A DNA stretch of 64,000 nucleotides, taken from contig NC_091876.1 in NCBI RefSeq assembly GCF_019399895.1, forward strand, positions 2,208,381-2,272,380. The letters are read 5' to 3'. The DNA is from Cardiocondyla obscurior. Lineage: Eukaryota; Arthropoda; Insecta; Hymenoptera; Formicidae. Both the position numbers and the translations under genes were made by a program. The notes under the pieces are model-generated. The model did no database searches, was not told where the DNA came from, and was given only the letters and a program-made list of their open reading frames with translations. Of this stretch, positions 13,081-24,284 are shown in pieces; positions within the stretch are counted from its first letter, which is position 1; each line of letters opens with the position of its first letter.

Positions 13081-13220
13081 ATGTAAACGCACATGAATAA
13101 ACAGTTTAATGCGTGACAATTATACAGCTCGCTAAATTTTTCTTTCGAGGCGTAAGAAATGTTGGTCTAACGCACAAGCTTAAGCTGTCGGCAAATATTA
13201 GTCTAACACAGGCCTAAAAG

Positions 13221-13240
13221 TCGGTGCTTGGTAGCACCGA
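13221..13240. other. perfect 8-bp stem hairpin
   Basis: TCGGTGCT and AGCACCGA are exact reverse complements around a TGGT loop, in intron 1. Confidence 0.85.
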
Positions 13241-14610
13241 TGCCAGAAACGGACGGCCGGTGTCTCCGATCCGCCGATCGTCATTCAATTAATTAGATTT
13301 AATTAGCACAGCAACGTGGATCGATCTAACTTCTTTTGTAATTATCGAAACCGTGGTAACGTAACGGCGATTCCAATTTCTTTTTACGAGATCAGTTCGT
13401 TATACAGTCGCTCGCCGTTTAATCTGTCGTCATCTCAATTTGAAGGCCGATAAAATTCGAGGGTCAAGCTTACGCCTGTGCGAAAGGCCGGGTCGAATCG
13501 CGAATGACTATTGCGCAATAACCAAAGACAGGGAATCTTGTACTAGTCGTGCTACTTGAAATGGGAGGTTCCGGGGCTTCTGTAATCGACAGATTAATCT
13601 CTATCTCCCTCTCTTCTTCTTACCATCCGTCTTTCTCCTGTCCGCCTGCGAGGCCTAATCTCAAACGATAATCAAAGATTCGAAAGGGTCACCCGCGTAT
13701 CGTTCAGATTGTCCGGAATCGCCGATGAACGAATAGTTTAATTTACGGCGGGTATACTCGGATCCCCCGGTCCTTGACGACTGTCCGGCACTTACAAGAA
13801 CGTTTCTCCAGATAAAGGGACCTTCCGAAATCGGACGCAAGCGCGTTCGAACAGGTCGAACTGGTCTGAAAGCGTCAACGCCTCCGGTCGTTCCGGGCGT
13901 TGTTTCGGGCCGGCGAGATAATACCCGACGGGACATTTAACGCGGTTTGAAGGTGCCGGCGAGAGGGGTTCGCATTATCCACGGTCAGTTGACCGACGAC
14001 CAGTTTTTCCGACCGCGAGGACAACGTCCGAGGTCTTTCCCAGGACCTCGACGGCGTGCCTGTCCACGTGACCCCGTAGGAAGCCTCCTTAGAACACGTT
14101 TGCGGCTATCTGTCGAGAAGATGACCAGATCAAAGAACACGGCGGAGCGAGAGAGCGAGCGAGAGAGGGCGAGGGCCGATAATCGTCGATCAGGCCGAGG
14201 CTGAGCCGCGGCAAGGGAGGGATGGCAGAAGATCTCCGGCGCGAAGGGGAACGCGAAAGGGTATCCGGTTTTGGAATCGGGCCGTTGCGTCCCGGGACCG
14301 AACCCGACCGGACCAGACAGTCCTCGCGGGATCATTAATCAAAATATTTACGCGCGGGGACGTGCGAGCGTCCAGCGAGTCGCCCCAACACTCCGTCTTA
14401 TCGATTATCCAATGTCACGTTCCATACGGTATATTTTCGGTATTCAAGGGGTTCCATACGGGTACCCCGTTAGCCCTGACACGAAGGGAGGAAGGGTATT
14501 AAACGAATGAAAGAGATTCGTCTTGTCAGACGACGATCTCGACGTCGGGGCTTCACGATCTTGGGTAATTTATACCTCACGGCGCGTAAACGTGCGTGCG
14601 TTTTTCATTT

Positions 14611-14641
14611 CCCCCCCGTTCGCCCCCCCCCTTTTCCCCCC
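14611..14641 (-). other. G-run cluster on the svp transcript strand
   Basis: The plus strand has C7, C9 and C6 runs separated by 5 and 4 bases; the minus strand therefore has G6, G9 and G7, enough for a G-quadruplex in the intron. Confidence 0.6.
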
Positions 14642-15224
14642 GCTGACACCGGCGGTGGGCCATCCTCGTCATTTTCGATTCTTCGACGATTGTAACCGTG
14701 ACGTTCGCACCGGCCGCGACGCGGCGCGGCGAGGGCTCTCCTCTTTGGACGCGTTGGCGCGCGGCCTTGCTCGGGGCCTCGTAAAAGTCGTAATTTATCG
14801 CCGGTACGGCATAATGACTTGGCCACCGCTTTAATTATAGCTCGTTCCCGTCATCCACGGAAACGGCCGAACGTTCGATCGCCGCGGATATTTTCGCAGG
14901 ACCAGCTATTTCCATGTCAATGAATTAATATCGCTTACGTATCTCAGAAAAAAATAATAAATCAGACCAGCAATTAAAATAAGTTATCCTTCTAAGCAGC
15001 AAATTCGTATAAATTAATTTCAGTATTCATATTTCCAATCTAGTTATGTGCATAATTTATATGTGTAATTTAGCCTTTTCCAATCCCATGGATTTTATTT
15101 TTTTTACTTTAATAATATATCTATCACAAATATGTAATAAAAAAAAAAATTATTAAAGTCATACGCTTAAACAAAAAAAAAACTTTATTATTAGTTCCTT
15201 TAATATTTTTTCCAAAGAGATATC

Positions 15225-15250
<26 letters not shown>
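15225..15250 (+). repeat. 26-base A run
   Basis: An uninterrupted run of 26 A residues on the plus strand, in an AT-rich part of intron 1. No target-site duplication or element body is apparent. Confidence 0.9.
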
Positions 15251-15255
<5 letters not shown>

Positions 15256-16371
15256 TGACGAAGGGCTTGACGCCTGAATAATAAACGCAGAAGAAAGAAC
15301 TAATGCTTTTCGTACGCCTGCATTCATTTTATTTGTAACACGTTTTTACTAAGCGGCCAGTGCTTTAACTGCTCCTCATAGTCCTTCAGTCGTATGCTCT
15401 CAACGTCGCTGTCGCACCTGTTACTCGTGGAATCTCGCGGCTATCCCATTCCGGTGCGCATAACCGGTGTAACGCGTGCCGATCGACGCACGGCGCTTAT
15501 GTAATCAGCATGATGTCGCGGAAAATGCATTAACAAGCGAGCCTGGCGCGAGAAGTCGTGCGGGCCGTCGTCACTCGGCGAACTCCTCGTCCGTTCGCGA
15601 TCGCGCGTCCTCGCGTCAGCGCGCGCCAAAAGCGGAGGGGCCGTTCGTCGGCGATGCGTCTCGTTGTAAGGAAAGAAATCGGTGGAACGCGCCGCCGATG
15701 CACCGTTCCGCATTGGACGTTCATTGGCGTAATCGGCCTGATTGTCGGCGATCACTTTATTACGTCGGCGGGTTGATTTTGATGTCAAGCGATGTCAAAC
15801 GGCTGCGAGTTATCGTCAATTTGCCTGGTCGATCGGGACGAGTCCGACGACAAACGCGTCGGATAAGAAAGACGGCTGGAAACCTTCGATACGCATGACT
15901 CGCGGGGGCAATCTCGACTAGGGTGTGAATTATTCTTTGTATAATAAGCCACTTCCGGCCGCGCAATTGTTAACTGCGATTGTTCGAGCCGACTCGTCGG
16001 ACGCTCTGCAGATCTCTGCGTTTAGGAGAAATAATTCGTCGCTTTCTCGCACGTGACTCTCGTCGCGGATAAACCTCATCTCGATATCCTCTTAACTCGA
16101 GACCTTACTTCGTTCTTGTGCAGTCACCCTTGCCGGGGCAATCAAACCCCATTTCACGGTGAGGGTAGAAAGACCGACGTGCGGTATAAACGCGGGCGCG
16201 TTTCGCGCGGGACAAGGGAGAGATATTCGCGGTGTTCCGGGCAATTAAGATCACCGAGAACAGAAATTATCGCCGGATTAACCGTGTTATTACGGCACTG
16301 TTAATGCTACGGATAGGCGCGAGAGCTCGAGCAATGGTAAATATCGTTACCGCGGTTGTAATTGCTACACC

Positions 16372-16397
16372 GGAGAGAGAATGAGAGAGAGAGAGAG
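16372..16397. repeat. GA microsatellite (GAGAG-type)
   Basis: GA units interrupted once by AT. GAGAG repeats can be bound by GAGA factor in insects; function here is unknown. Confidence 0.85.
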
Positions 16398-17344
16398 TGC
16401 CTCGCGCAGCTGTAACTCGAGCGCTCAATTAAGGGCCCAACTCTTAACTCGGTTCGGCCCTCGAATTCACCATGACGATTTAACATCGACCGTATCTCGT
16501 GTTAATTCGTCACGGTATCACTGCTTTCCCATATTTTTCTAGTAGCCGCTAGTTATCACTCTTCATTATTCGGATTCGTTTATTACGCAATAACTTGCTC
16601 TCTCATTTAGACGAAGCGTGAAACGAGATCTTTCTGTACGGATTCCCCCTTATTTAAGTATCTTAATTATTTCATTTTATTTCGCACGAGGTATCTTAAT
16701 GCGCGAGATAATTTTCCCCCAAAAAATATATATTCCTGTATATATTTTAAATATTATTAACTTGTAATAATATGTTTTGAAACGCACGGAAATCTTTACG
16801 CTCTAACAAATAAAAAAAAAAAGAAAAAAAAAAGCGAATAGCGCAAAGAATGAAAGAGCCCTTTGATAGATCGAGTACAAGTTGACGAGAAGGTTGGCGG
16901 ATACACGAAGACGATCGTTTCAGTCCGAGGAATTCCGGCGGGACGTATCGGATGCATTGCAGGGCGAGTAATTAGAGAAGCCCCCGGGTTCATTAGGATA
17001 TCAGGTCGTATCTTGGCGACAGTTTCCGCCACGCGACCGACCGACGGCAGTAACGCCCGTAGCGATTCAACGTGGATGTGAGAAACAGGCGAGTATATTA
17101 TTTCAAGTTCTACAATGAAACGCTTAATATGCTTGAGATTTCATTAAACGTTCTACTTTTGCGATGCATTTATTGATAGATCCAACATCTTTCAAGCTTC
17201 GTCAGATATTTAATAATTACAGATTAAATCAAGTAACAATCGAATACACGCGATAATAAATTGATATATTTCTTTATAATACTGTTAAAACGTCACTTTG
17301 GTACGTGAGCGGCGCGCAAAGCCTCTAAGATTGTTTCTTTCCAC

Positions 17345-17370
17345 AAAAAAAAAAAAAAAAAAAAAAAAAA
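17345..17370 (+). repeat. 26-base A run
   Basis: An uninterrupted A run in intron 1, followed by GAAATTGCG. Confidence 0.9.
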
Positions 17371-18523
17371 GAAATTGCGATCAATTCATTACACGCGACC
17401 GCAGATTAATAGTCGGTGCTGTGCAACTAACTCGTTCATCGAATAAAGTCGGTCGGGTTCTTCCGGCAGGACTCAACCGTCAATTATCTCGCGTGGCGAG
17501 AACAGGCCCTTCGGGAACGCGACGCGACGCTACGCGACGCGATGCGGCCGGCTGGCAGCAAGCCCCATGGATGCATTTCCGCGTGCTCCGAGCAAGCGAA
17601 CGGGCGCGATGGTAGTCGGCCCGACATCTGGCCGACGTGGCCGGCGCAATTCGTGAAATTCGTCGTTACACGGCGCACAGATTACACGCGATTTAGCCGC
17701 CGGAAACGGTTTACACACTGTACACGGAAGCAATTATCTCTCAGGCGCGCGGCCGCAGTAATCGAGCTGGACGACACGCTTTAATTGCCTGACATGCAGG
17801 CTCGTCCACCCCCAACGGCTCATTATTTTTTCCAAGTGTCTGTAAATCGTGCGGTAACACGAGAACCCGTGTAATAATCAATATAAATATGAAAAGTGCC
17901 GTTTCTATCTTACTTGTTTTAAAACAAAATTTGCAGAGGTGAAGTATTCTCTTTGTCGGACAATTAATATTAATTACGTACGCAAGAAAATCGGAAAAGA
18001 AATCTATACGATAATTAAAAGAAAAAAAAAATTTTAATGTAACTAAATTAATTATTGCCTGGTAAAAAATTTTGTTACATCGTGTAATTGAAATTTATTA
18101 AATTTTCTGAAATTTATTGCAGTCTCCGAGCTTCGAACAATGGATCGCATATTAATATTATCTATCATTTGTTTATAAATTACAAAATAAAAAGGGATTA
18201 TTTTCCTACGACGTTAAGGTGCTTCGCGGATATCTTCAATCTCGGTGCTCCGATCGATCGAGCCGTAGTGCTTTTTCAATCTATTCGAATCGATCGCCGC
18301 TCGCCGCCGAGCAGATTTCTCCGTCCGTCTGTCGGCCTCGTCTTCGCCCGCTCGGGCAGCGTTTCTACGCGCTTCGGCATCCCGTGATTTCCACGCGATA
18401 TCCAGGCGTGTTACGTGCCAGATCCCACGCACGGTCTCGTCCCCCGTCGGGGGCAATACACCGAGTGAACCTAACGAGATTTCAATAGCCCGATCCTCGC
18501 TGTCGGTTACCGCAAATAGGCTT

Positions 18524-18551
18524 GGATAAAGTCTAGCGGATAAAGTCTAGC
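18524..18551. repeat. perfect 14-bp tandem duplication
   Basis: GGATAAAGTCTAGC occurs twice, head to tail, without mismatch. Confidence 0.95.
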
Positions 18552-20140
18552 GAGCGATGAATGCCAAGCACAGAAATGCGGAACCACTCCGCGGCAAGAG
18601 GGATAATGTGCGGTAAATAGAAGAATGTTATGAACTCGCATGGGATATTCGCGCGTTACTCGCGCCGTGCTCTCTTCGCCGTCAAACCGATCCCTCGAGG
18701 GGTCGCGAAAGCAAAGCGTACCGTTTTAACGCCCGGTAAAAAATAGTTTCGGCCGGCCGTGGAGAATAATATATTCTCCGCCTTAATAAAAGGCAGATAT
18801 CATCCAATTATCGTCTCGGCGATGAGAATGGCCGTTGCGATATTCATTTACGTCAAAATGATTAATTCGAAGCGTTTCAACGCGAGAGGCCGCATACGAA
18901 TTTCAGATTGTTTCACCGTGGAAAAGGCACGCGTGCTGCTTTGATGCGTTTCCGAGCTACGAGATCCGTGGATATTTTTTTCACGCTGGGTCATTAATAT
19001 AATTCATCGCGGATATCACGACAATGATTTGATATTTTAAAGACGCAGACCCGTAGATAATTAATTTCGTATGCTCGGGAATAAAAATTTTCAGAGGCGT
19101 CGACAAACCGTGGTTGTCGCATGTTCAAACATTGCCCGCCCTAATTTTTATCTCGCGCATCGCGCAATTTATCGCTCGATCGTTAATGTTGCGAGAGTCG
19201 GGGAATTTTTTTTTTTTCGCGAATCTCATCGCGGCTTCAACGCATCGGGCAAAGTCTGGTAGGCAAGAAGAGCGAAAAGAAGGAGGAACCGCAGATAGCT
19301 GCGTGTCATTAATCAAGGCCCTCGAAGTGCACTAAATCACCCGCGAGAAATAAATTACCGCGGGCAATCTGGTATCAATAAGGCGTAATTCGGGATAATA
19401 GGGCGTGCGAGAGAGGGCGGACGCGCGGGAGGATATATAACTCCTGATTTCCGAGGGTGCTGTAGATTTCGATTAACCCGAGCCCGTCCGCCTGTCCGAG
19501 CCGAGTCGCGACATTTCTCTTCGTTACTCTCCGCTCGTCTCGAGCCTTCGATCCTTCGGCTCCGTATAAATGATTTAACGGACGGACTTCGGAGGAGCCT
19601 GGACGTTCTCCGTCGCGAATACGAAAGCCATTCCCACGCAGTGTCGAAATAACGAAAGTCAATACGCAGCTAATTAGCAGCATTGCTTTTAGGTATCGTA
19701 AGAATTAAATGATTGTCGCGCGGTTATAATAAATATTGTTACGTCTTCACTGTCGAATATACATGTACGCGCGTTCTCCGTATTTACGGTCGATTATGTC
19801 GGCTAATTGTTACCGCTAATTGTTAACGGGATTCTACGTTCTCACATCTAATAATAGAACAGCTCGAAAAATTATCTTAGAAAGGTGAAAATAATTTTTA
19901 CATTATTTTTGAGTAACCACGTACGTGTGGCGTGTCACAGCGTTTTAAATTCAAGATTTTTTTCTGCGCTCTCGCGGGTTGACAATCGTTTGATAAATCC
20001 AGAAGTCACGTACTCGGGGTCTTAATACAAATCCGCGTAGCAAAGGAAACGCGAGGGCGTGCGAATCAAAGCGCTGATCGTTCGGAACTCGGTTCTCTCG
20101 TATCGACAAATCGCGAGATTCGTCGGCGCGATACGACAAG

Positions 20141-20160
20141 CGGCGCGGCGCGGCGCGGCT
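20141..20160. repeat. GGCGC pentamer array
   Basis: Pentamer units CGGCG/GGCGC repeat about four times directly beside the CGGCTAATTA inverted repeat. Confidence 0.85.
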
Positions 20161-20204
20161 AATTAGTTATCCTCGATACATCTGGCCGATGGATAATTAG
20201 CCGC
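20155..20204. promoter_or_regulatory. inverted repeat built on CGGCTAATTA
   Basis: The left arm GCGGCTAATTAGTTATCC faces the right arm GGATAATTAGCCGC across an 18-bp spacer. Both arms carry a TAATTA homeodomain-type core. It lies in intron 1, about 1 kb from the first coding exon. Confidence 0.6.
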
Positions 20205-21156
20205 TACGGTTTATACGCGCGATAACTCGTCGCGCGCACGTTCTCGACGACCCGCTGGGATTTGTTTCCGCCCGTGAAAACAATTTGTTTCTCATTCCAT
20301 CGGAACCGAACCCCGTCATCATCGGCGCCAGAATGGGATAAACCCTTCCCTCTCGCGCCCGCCTCGCCCTTTCGACGTCTGTCCTCGTTCCTCCCGCTTC
20401 ATTTCCTCGGCCCTATTACATCGTTATTAGGCTCGTAACAGACGTGTAAGCGTTCCGGGGAACACCCCACTGGGTTATTAATGGTGACTCTTTGTTTTTT
20501 TCGTACTCTCCGCGCCCGACGGCCACGACGTGGCTACGTACTCTTTCTCTCCTCCACGTTCCTTCTCCTCTCGACCTCCTCTCGCGACTACCCCTCGATC
20601 TATCTCCCGTTCCGCCTCTATCATTTTTTCGTAACGGTCTCCTTCTTCTTCTCATTAACCCCGGAATTTCGTCGTTTCTTTTCCCTTTTATCTCTCCGCT
20701 TCCGTTCCCTCCCCCTCTCGCGCATATCTTGAATAAATTAATATAAGCGTGAGCATTAAAATAAATGTCGGGCATTATGATGTGAACGAGTTCTGGCCAC
20801 CTCGCGCGGTGACAAATCGGTGACGCAGGTAAAGAAATTTTTGCACCCTTCGATGCTCCGGCAAAAAAAAAGAAAAGAGAGAGAGAGAAAACAGTTGTCA
20901 AAAGGGCGTGTGCCTGTATTAAAAAAGAAAATCTCGCGGGGAACCTATATCGCGACGGTAGAGATTTCTCGGCGGTCACCGTGTGATTTCAGCGCGCGTG
21001 CTATCGTTCGTATCGTCGGTTATAAAATCTCTTCGAGAATTATTTCAGTTTTAATTTTTTTTAATTAATTTAATTCTTATTAATTTAAATTCAATTAATT
21101 TTCTTCACGCCGAAAAATATGATTCAAATAAAGTTGAGCTAACGCGAGTGACATAC

Positions 21157-21505
21157 CTTCGCAGGTAAACTGTCCGTAATGCTTCCCGCTGCTTTTGTCC
21201 CCGCAAACGACGCACTCGATGTTCGGCGATTTATCCGTTTGGGAGCTACCGGATTGCGAGCTGTTGGCCTGGCTGCCAGGAGTAGTGCTAGGAGGCAAGG
21301 GGTCCCGCGAAGTCAGAACCGAGCCCGTTGGCACCAGACAGGTGATGTCCTCCGGCGTAGCAGAAGGTGTGAGATGCGCGGGTGGCATCGGCGGCGGCGG
21401 GCCTACTTGAAGAGGCCCGCCGCCGCCTCCACCGCCGCCGGCTGCGCCCAGGGCGGCCCCGGGGTCCCGCGAGGCCCAGGAGGGCGGCGGCGCGACCAAC
21501 GCCAT
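21157..21505 (-). CDS. svp: seven-up (COUP-TF, NR2F) first coding exon: N-terminus and first zinc finger
   Basis: This exon encodes the start of an orphan nuclear receptor, a sequence-specific transcription factor acting in the nucleus. The chosen start is the ATG at 21505-21503, giving [10 protein letters not shown], which resembles the start of vertebrate COUP-TFs (MAMVV..SWRDP). Residues 23-30 are a glycine run and 31-42 are proline-rich. Residues 72-95 are rich in Ser, Thr and Gln and contain [10 protein letters not shown], close to the linker of fly Svp. Residues 98-116 are [19 protein letters not shown], the first zinc finger, with C98, C101 and C115 visible. The exon ends GAAG with donor gtatgt at 21156, phase 1. 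Joined to the exon at 3286 it completes C118 and the P-box CEGCK. The -3 base before the ATG is T, so the start context is only moderate; +4 is G. The upstream frame is open to a TAG at 21688-21686 but has no ATG. Family assignment is very secure; the exact start is likely. Confidence 0.95.
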
Positions 21506-22817
21506 CGAGGCGGTGGTGCCGCGCGCCGGGAACCCCAGCTCCAACGTGGTGGTGAACTCGGGGTGGTGGTGTCCGGCTGGCACCCGACCAGGGAACAACG
21601 TCGCCGTCGCGGCCGGGTAAACCACCCCGGCAGTCGCCAGGGCGTCCGCGCCTACTGTCCCGCCGCGAACCACCCTGCCGGTTTCCTATCCGTATGACGC
21701 GATTCGACCGACAACGACGAAGGGGCACCGACCGCAGGTTATCCGGTCAGGTTAATCCGTCCGGAGAATTCTTCCAATTAACTCGAAACGGTATTCCTTG
21801 AAAGGCGTAAAAATCCCTCGGCACCGGTCAATGTCCTCGGCAAGCTCGACGCCGATATGTCGACGATCGCCGTTGGAAGCCACGTGTTTTATATTTTACT
21901 CACTTCTTCATTGTCTTAAACTTCCCGATAAATAACGCGTAATCGCGAAATAAATTATACAAGTGGTGTCCGACGCCTATCATATTTGCAGAGAGTCACA
22001 GATAGATCGACGGTTACGTTCTTCAAGTAGCGTTCGAATGTAATTGTACCGTGTGAATACTTGTCGGAGATACCAAAGTAAAAATTTTATTTTTTTGTTT
22101 TTAATTTTTGACTCATCGAATTAAAAAAAAAAAATTTATGAGCTCATTAAAGATTTTTGGAGAACCGAGCTTTACCTAATTCACTAACTTTTTTAAAGAT
22201 CGATCGCATTTGGCAAGAAGATTATTTACTACTCGCGGACAGTTCGCGCTACTAATCACAGTGCCGTTTCGCGAGAGTAAGCACCTTCAGCGAACACACG
22301 CCAATAGTAACAGCCCTCACACTTCGTCATGCACTCGGGGGGTCACTTCACTTTATCCACGTGCACGTCGCGACTTGGTCTCACGATTAAGACACCGGCA
22401 CTCGCGCCGATCGAATCACTGCGCGACGACTTCTTCGAGCAACGAGGAAACGACGCGCGATTCACAGGGCGAGTGAATCCACCGTGAAAGGGGAGGAAGG
22501 AAGGTAAACTTGAATATACTTCTGTGACGAGCCCGAAACGCGCGGAGCGGTACCGAGTTCTTGGCGCGACTCGGAGCGTATCTTTTCAACGCTCTCTCAT
22601 CCGTAGCCGCGAGCGTGCCTGCGTAAGTTCCCGCGTGCGTACGTACATGCGTGCGCCCACGCAGCCGATATATCGTAACCGCGAGCGGCACTTGCGTTTG
22701 CGCGAACCTCGATGTGTACGTTTGCTCGCTCGCTTCCTCGCGTGCGCGCGTACTTCTTCGGATGCGTGATGCGCGATGGTGTGCGTGATGATGTCGTTCC
22801 TCCGTCGCACGCTCGCA

Positions 22818-22900
22818 GCGCCGAGCATCAGCACCAGCAGCAATAGTAGCGGCGGCAGCGACGACGGCGGCGGCGGCGGCGGTGGCAGAAGCAGCGATAG
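22818..22900. repeat. CAG/GGC triplet-repeat region upstream of svp
   Basis: Imperfect CAG, AGC, GAC and GGC triplets lie in the presumed svp 5' region. They translate to Ala- or Gly/Ser-rich strings, but no coding role is supported. Confidence 0.8.
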
Positions 22901-24255
22901 AGCGGAGGGCCGTGGTAGTAGTAGGAGGAGGAGGAGAAGTAAAGAGGTGATACTCGACTACCGCCTCGATACGACTATTCTTGGGGCCGACCAGAGACCG
23001 ACTGCCGACTAAGGCGACCCCTGACACCGACCTGGACCCCCCACTATCGCGGACCCGCGAGGGTTTCTCGCGGGTTTCACCAGTTGCCATGACTACCGAA
23101 GGTGGGGTCGAATCCCGGGCTCGCCCCGGTCGTCCTCTCATTGGCTACGGGAATGCCCTACCCCGAGGAACAGCACGCGTTGCCCGACCAAGTAGTTCCG
23201 TACCCACTTGGACTTGTCGATCTAGTAGTCGTTTCCCTTTTTCTCTCTCGCGACCGCTGATCAACGGGTCTCCTTCTGCCGCTCTCGACGTCGTCTCGCT
23301 CGCCGCGCACCGGCGCGGCGCCCCGCGCGCTCGCTCGCTTTCTCGCTCCTCACCTATCTATTCGTCTGCCGTCGATCTATTCGTCCTACTCTTCCTCTTC
23401 CGTTATCCCATCTCCTTTCTCTTCTTCTGCTCCCCGTTCGCAAACTCCGGGAACAAGTGCCTCGCAGTTCTCCTTATCGCGTTCCCTGCGCTTCTCCTTT
23501 TCTACCGCGCACCATGTTCCACCACTCCGTTCGTAATCTCTTCTCGCGGACCCGAGTTCTCCGGATTCTTCAACCTGCTGATCATATTATTACGCTTTTT
23601 ATCAAACCAACCGCGACCGCTACCACACAGTCGTCATCGCCGCCTCTAAGCGCCTGTCGAGCTCATCGGTCTGCTTGTGGAAGGGGGGCTCTGTGTTCGA
23701 TTCACTGGATTCAACCTCGAGTTCTTTTTAATCCTCCTCGATTTCTATCACTTTTTTTTTTTCTTTCCTTTCCTTTTTCGCGTTAACGTAATCCGATCGC
23801 GATTATTTCCGCCGAATGTTACTCCGATTCATTCTGAAATCGCCGCGACGAGTAGCAGTTCTGAGGCGTTCTTCTGCGATTTCTTTCATTTTTTGCCATT
23901 TAACGTCGCTCGTGCCTGCACTCTCATCCCCGCGCCGCAAACAAAAGAAAAGACCGTTGTTGTAAAACTGCTTGGTAAAGATTTGTTTGAAAGCATATTA
24001 GCCCGGTCGGGGAGGACGGGACGACTATGGACGGGCCGCCGATTAACATTTCGCCCGGGTGTTTTCGGCCGTTTTTTCCTTTCTCCTCCGGAAGAAGAAA
24101 CCAGGTAGAAGGAATGTGGCCGTCCACCCCGCCGGTGTCAGGGGCAGCCGGGGAAAGAGAGGTCAGAGTGAGAGGGCGGCAGCCAATGAGGACGTGAAGT
24201 CAAGTGGGGCGCGAAAAATGGGCCGGCCCGCCTTCCATCCACCCCCGGTAGCTAA

Positions 24256-24284
24256 GGGTGAGGGTAAGGGTGCGCGGAGTAGGG
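24256..24284 (+). other. G-quadruplex-type motif
   Basis: Four GGG tracts (24256, 24262, 24268, 24282) with loops of 3, 3 and 11 bases, and a fifth at 24292. Confidence 0.55.

Larger units (their letters stand above)
13081..16800. other. intron 1: CpG-rich candidate regulatory block
   Basis: The positions 13140-14900 and 15350-16480 are CpG-rich with complex, non-repetitive sequence, separated by AT-rich DNA with a 26-base A run (14935-15250). A perfect hairpin (13221-13240), clustered TAATTA sites (13284-13310), a repeated 11-mer GTTCCATACGG (14419 and 14451), and a G/C run (14611-14641) stand out. No protein-coding content is recognised. Confidence 0.55.
3287..21156 (-). other. svp: svp intron 1 (17.9 kb, phase 1, inside the DNA-binding-domain coding sequence)
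   Basis: The intron is bounded by a gtatgt donor at 21156-21151 and a tttcag acceptor at 3292-3287, both read on the minus strand. It splits the codon for the glycine of CEGCK between the two zinc fingers. No open reading frame inside it resembles a known protein on either strand. Its length, CpG-rich patches and homeodomain-type motif clusters suggest that it houses enhancers. Confidence 0.93.
16801..21156. other. intron 1, 5' part near exon 1: candidate enhancers
   Basis: The segment contains a 26-base A run (17345-17370), GCGAC-type repeats (17520-17540), a 14-bp tandem duplication (18524-18551), a spaced pair of TAATTG sites (19802-19826), a GGCGC repeat (20141-20160) next to an inverted repeat built on CGGCTAATTA (20155-20204), and a CT-rich stretch (20480-20720). 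The minus frame 20416-20979 is not recognised and is low-complexity in parts. Confidence 0.55.

Noticed and set aside
20416..20979. 187-codon minus-strand frame in intron 1
   Set aside because: It is largely Arg/Gly/Glu-rich translation opposite a CT-rich tract, with no recognisable domain.
23099..23125. GGTCGAATCCC, resembling a tRNA T-arm
   Set aside because: No matching acceptor stem, D-arm or anticodon arm could be built around it.
22416..23141. 241-codon minus-strand frame upstream of svp
   Set aside because: It is Ala-, Arg- and Ser-rich translation of triplet repeats in stop-poor GC-rich DNA, with no domain; more likely svp 5' UTR or promoter.
22981..23649. 222-codon plus-strand frame
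   Set aside because: It crosses a CT-rich stretch giving Leu/Phe/Ser strings with no recognisable family.
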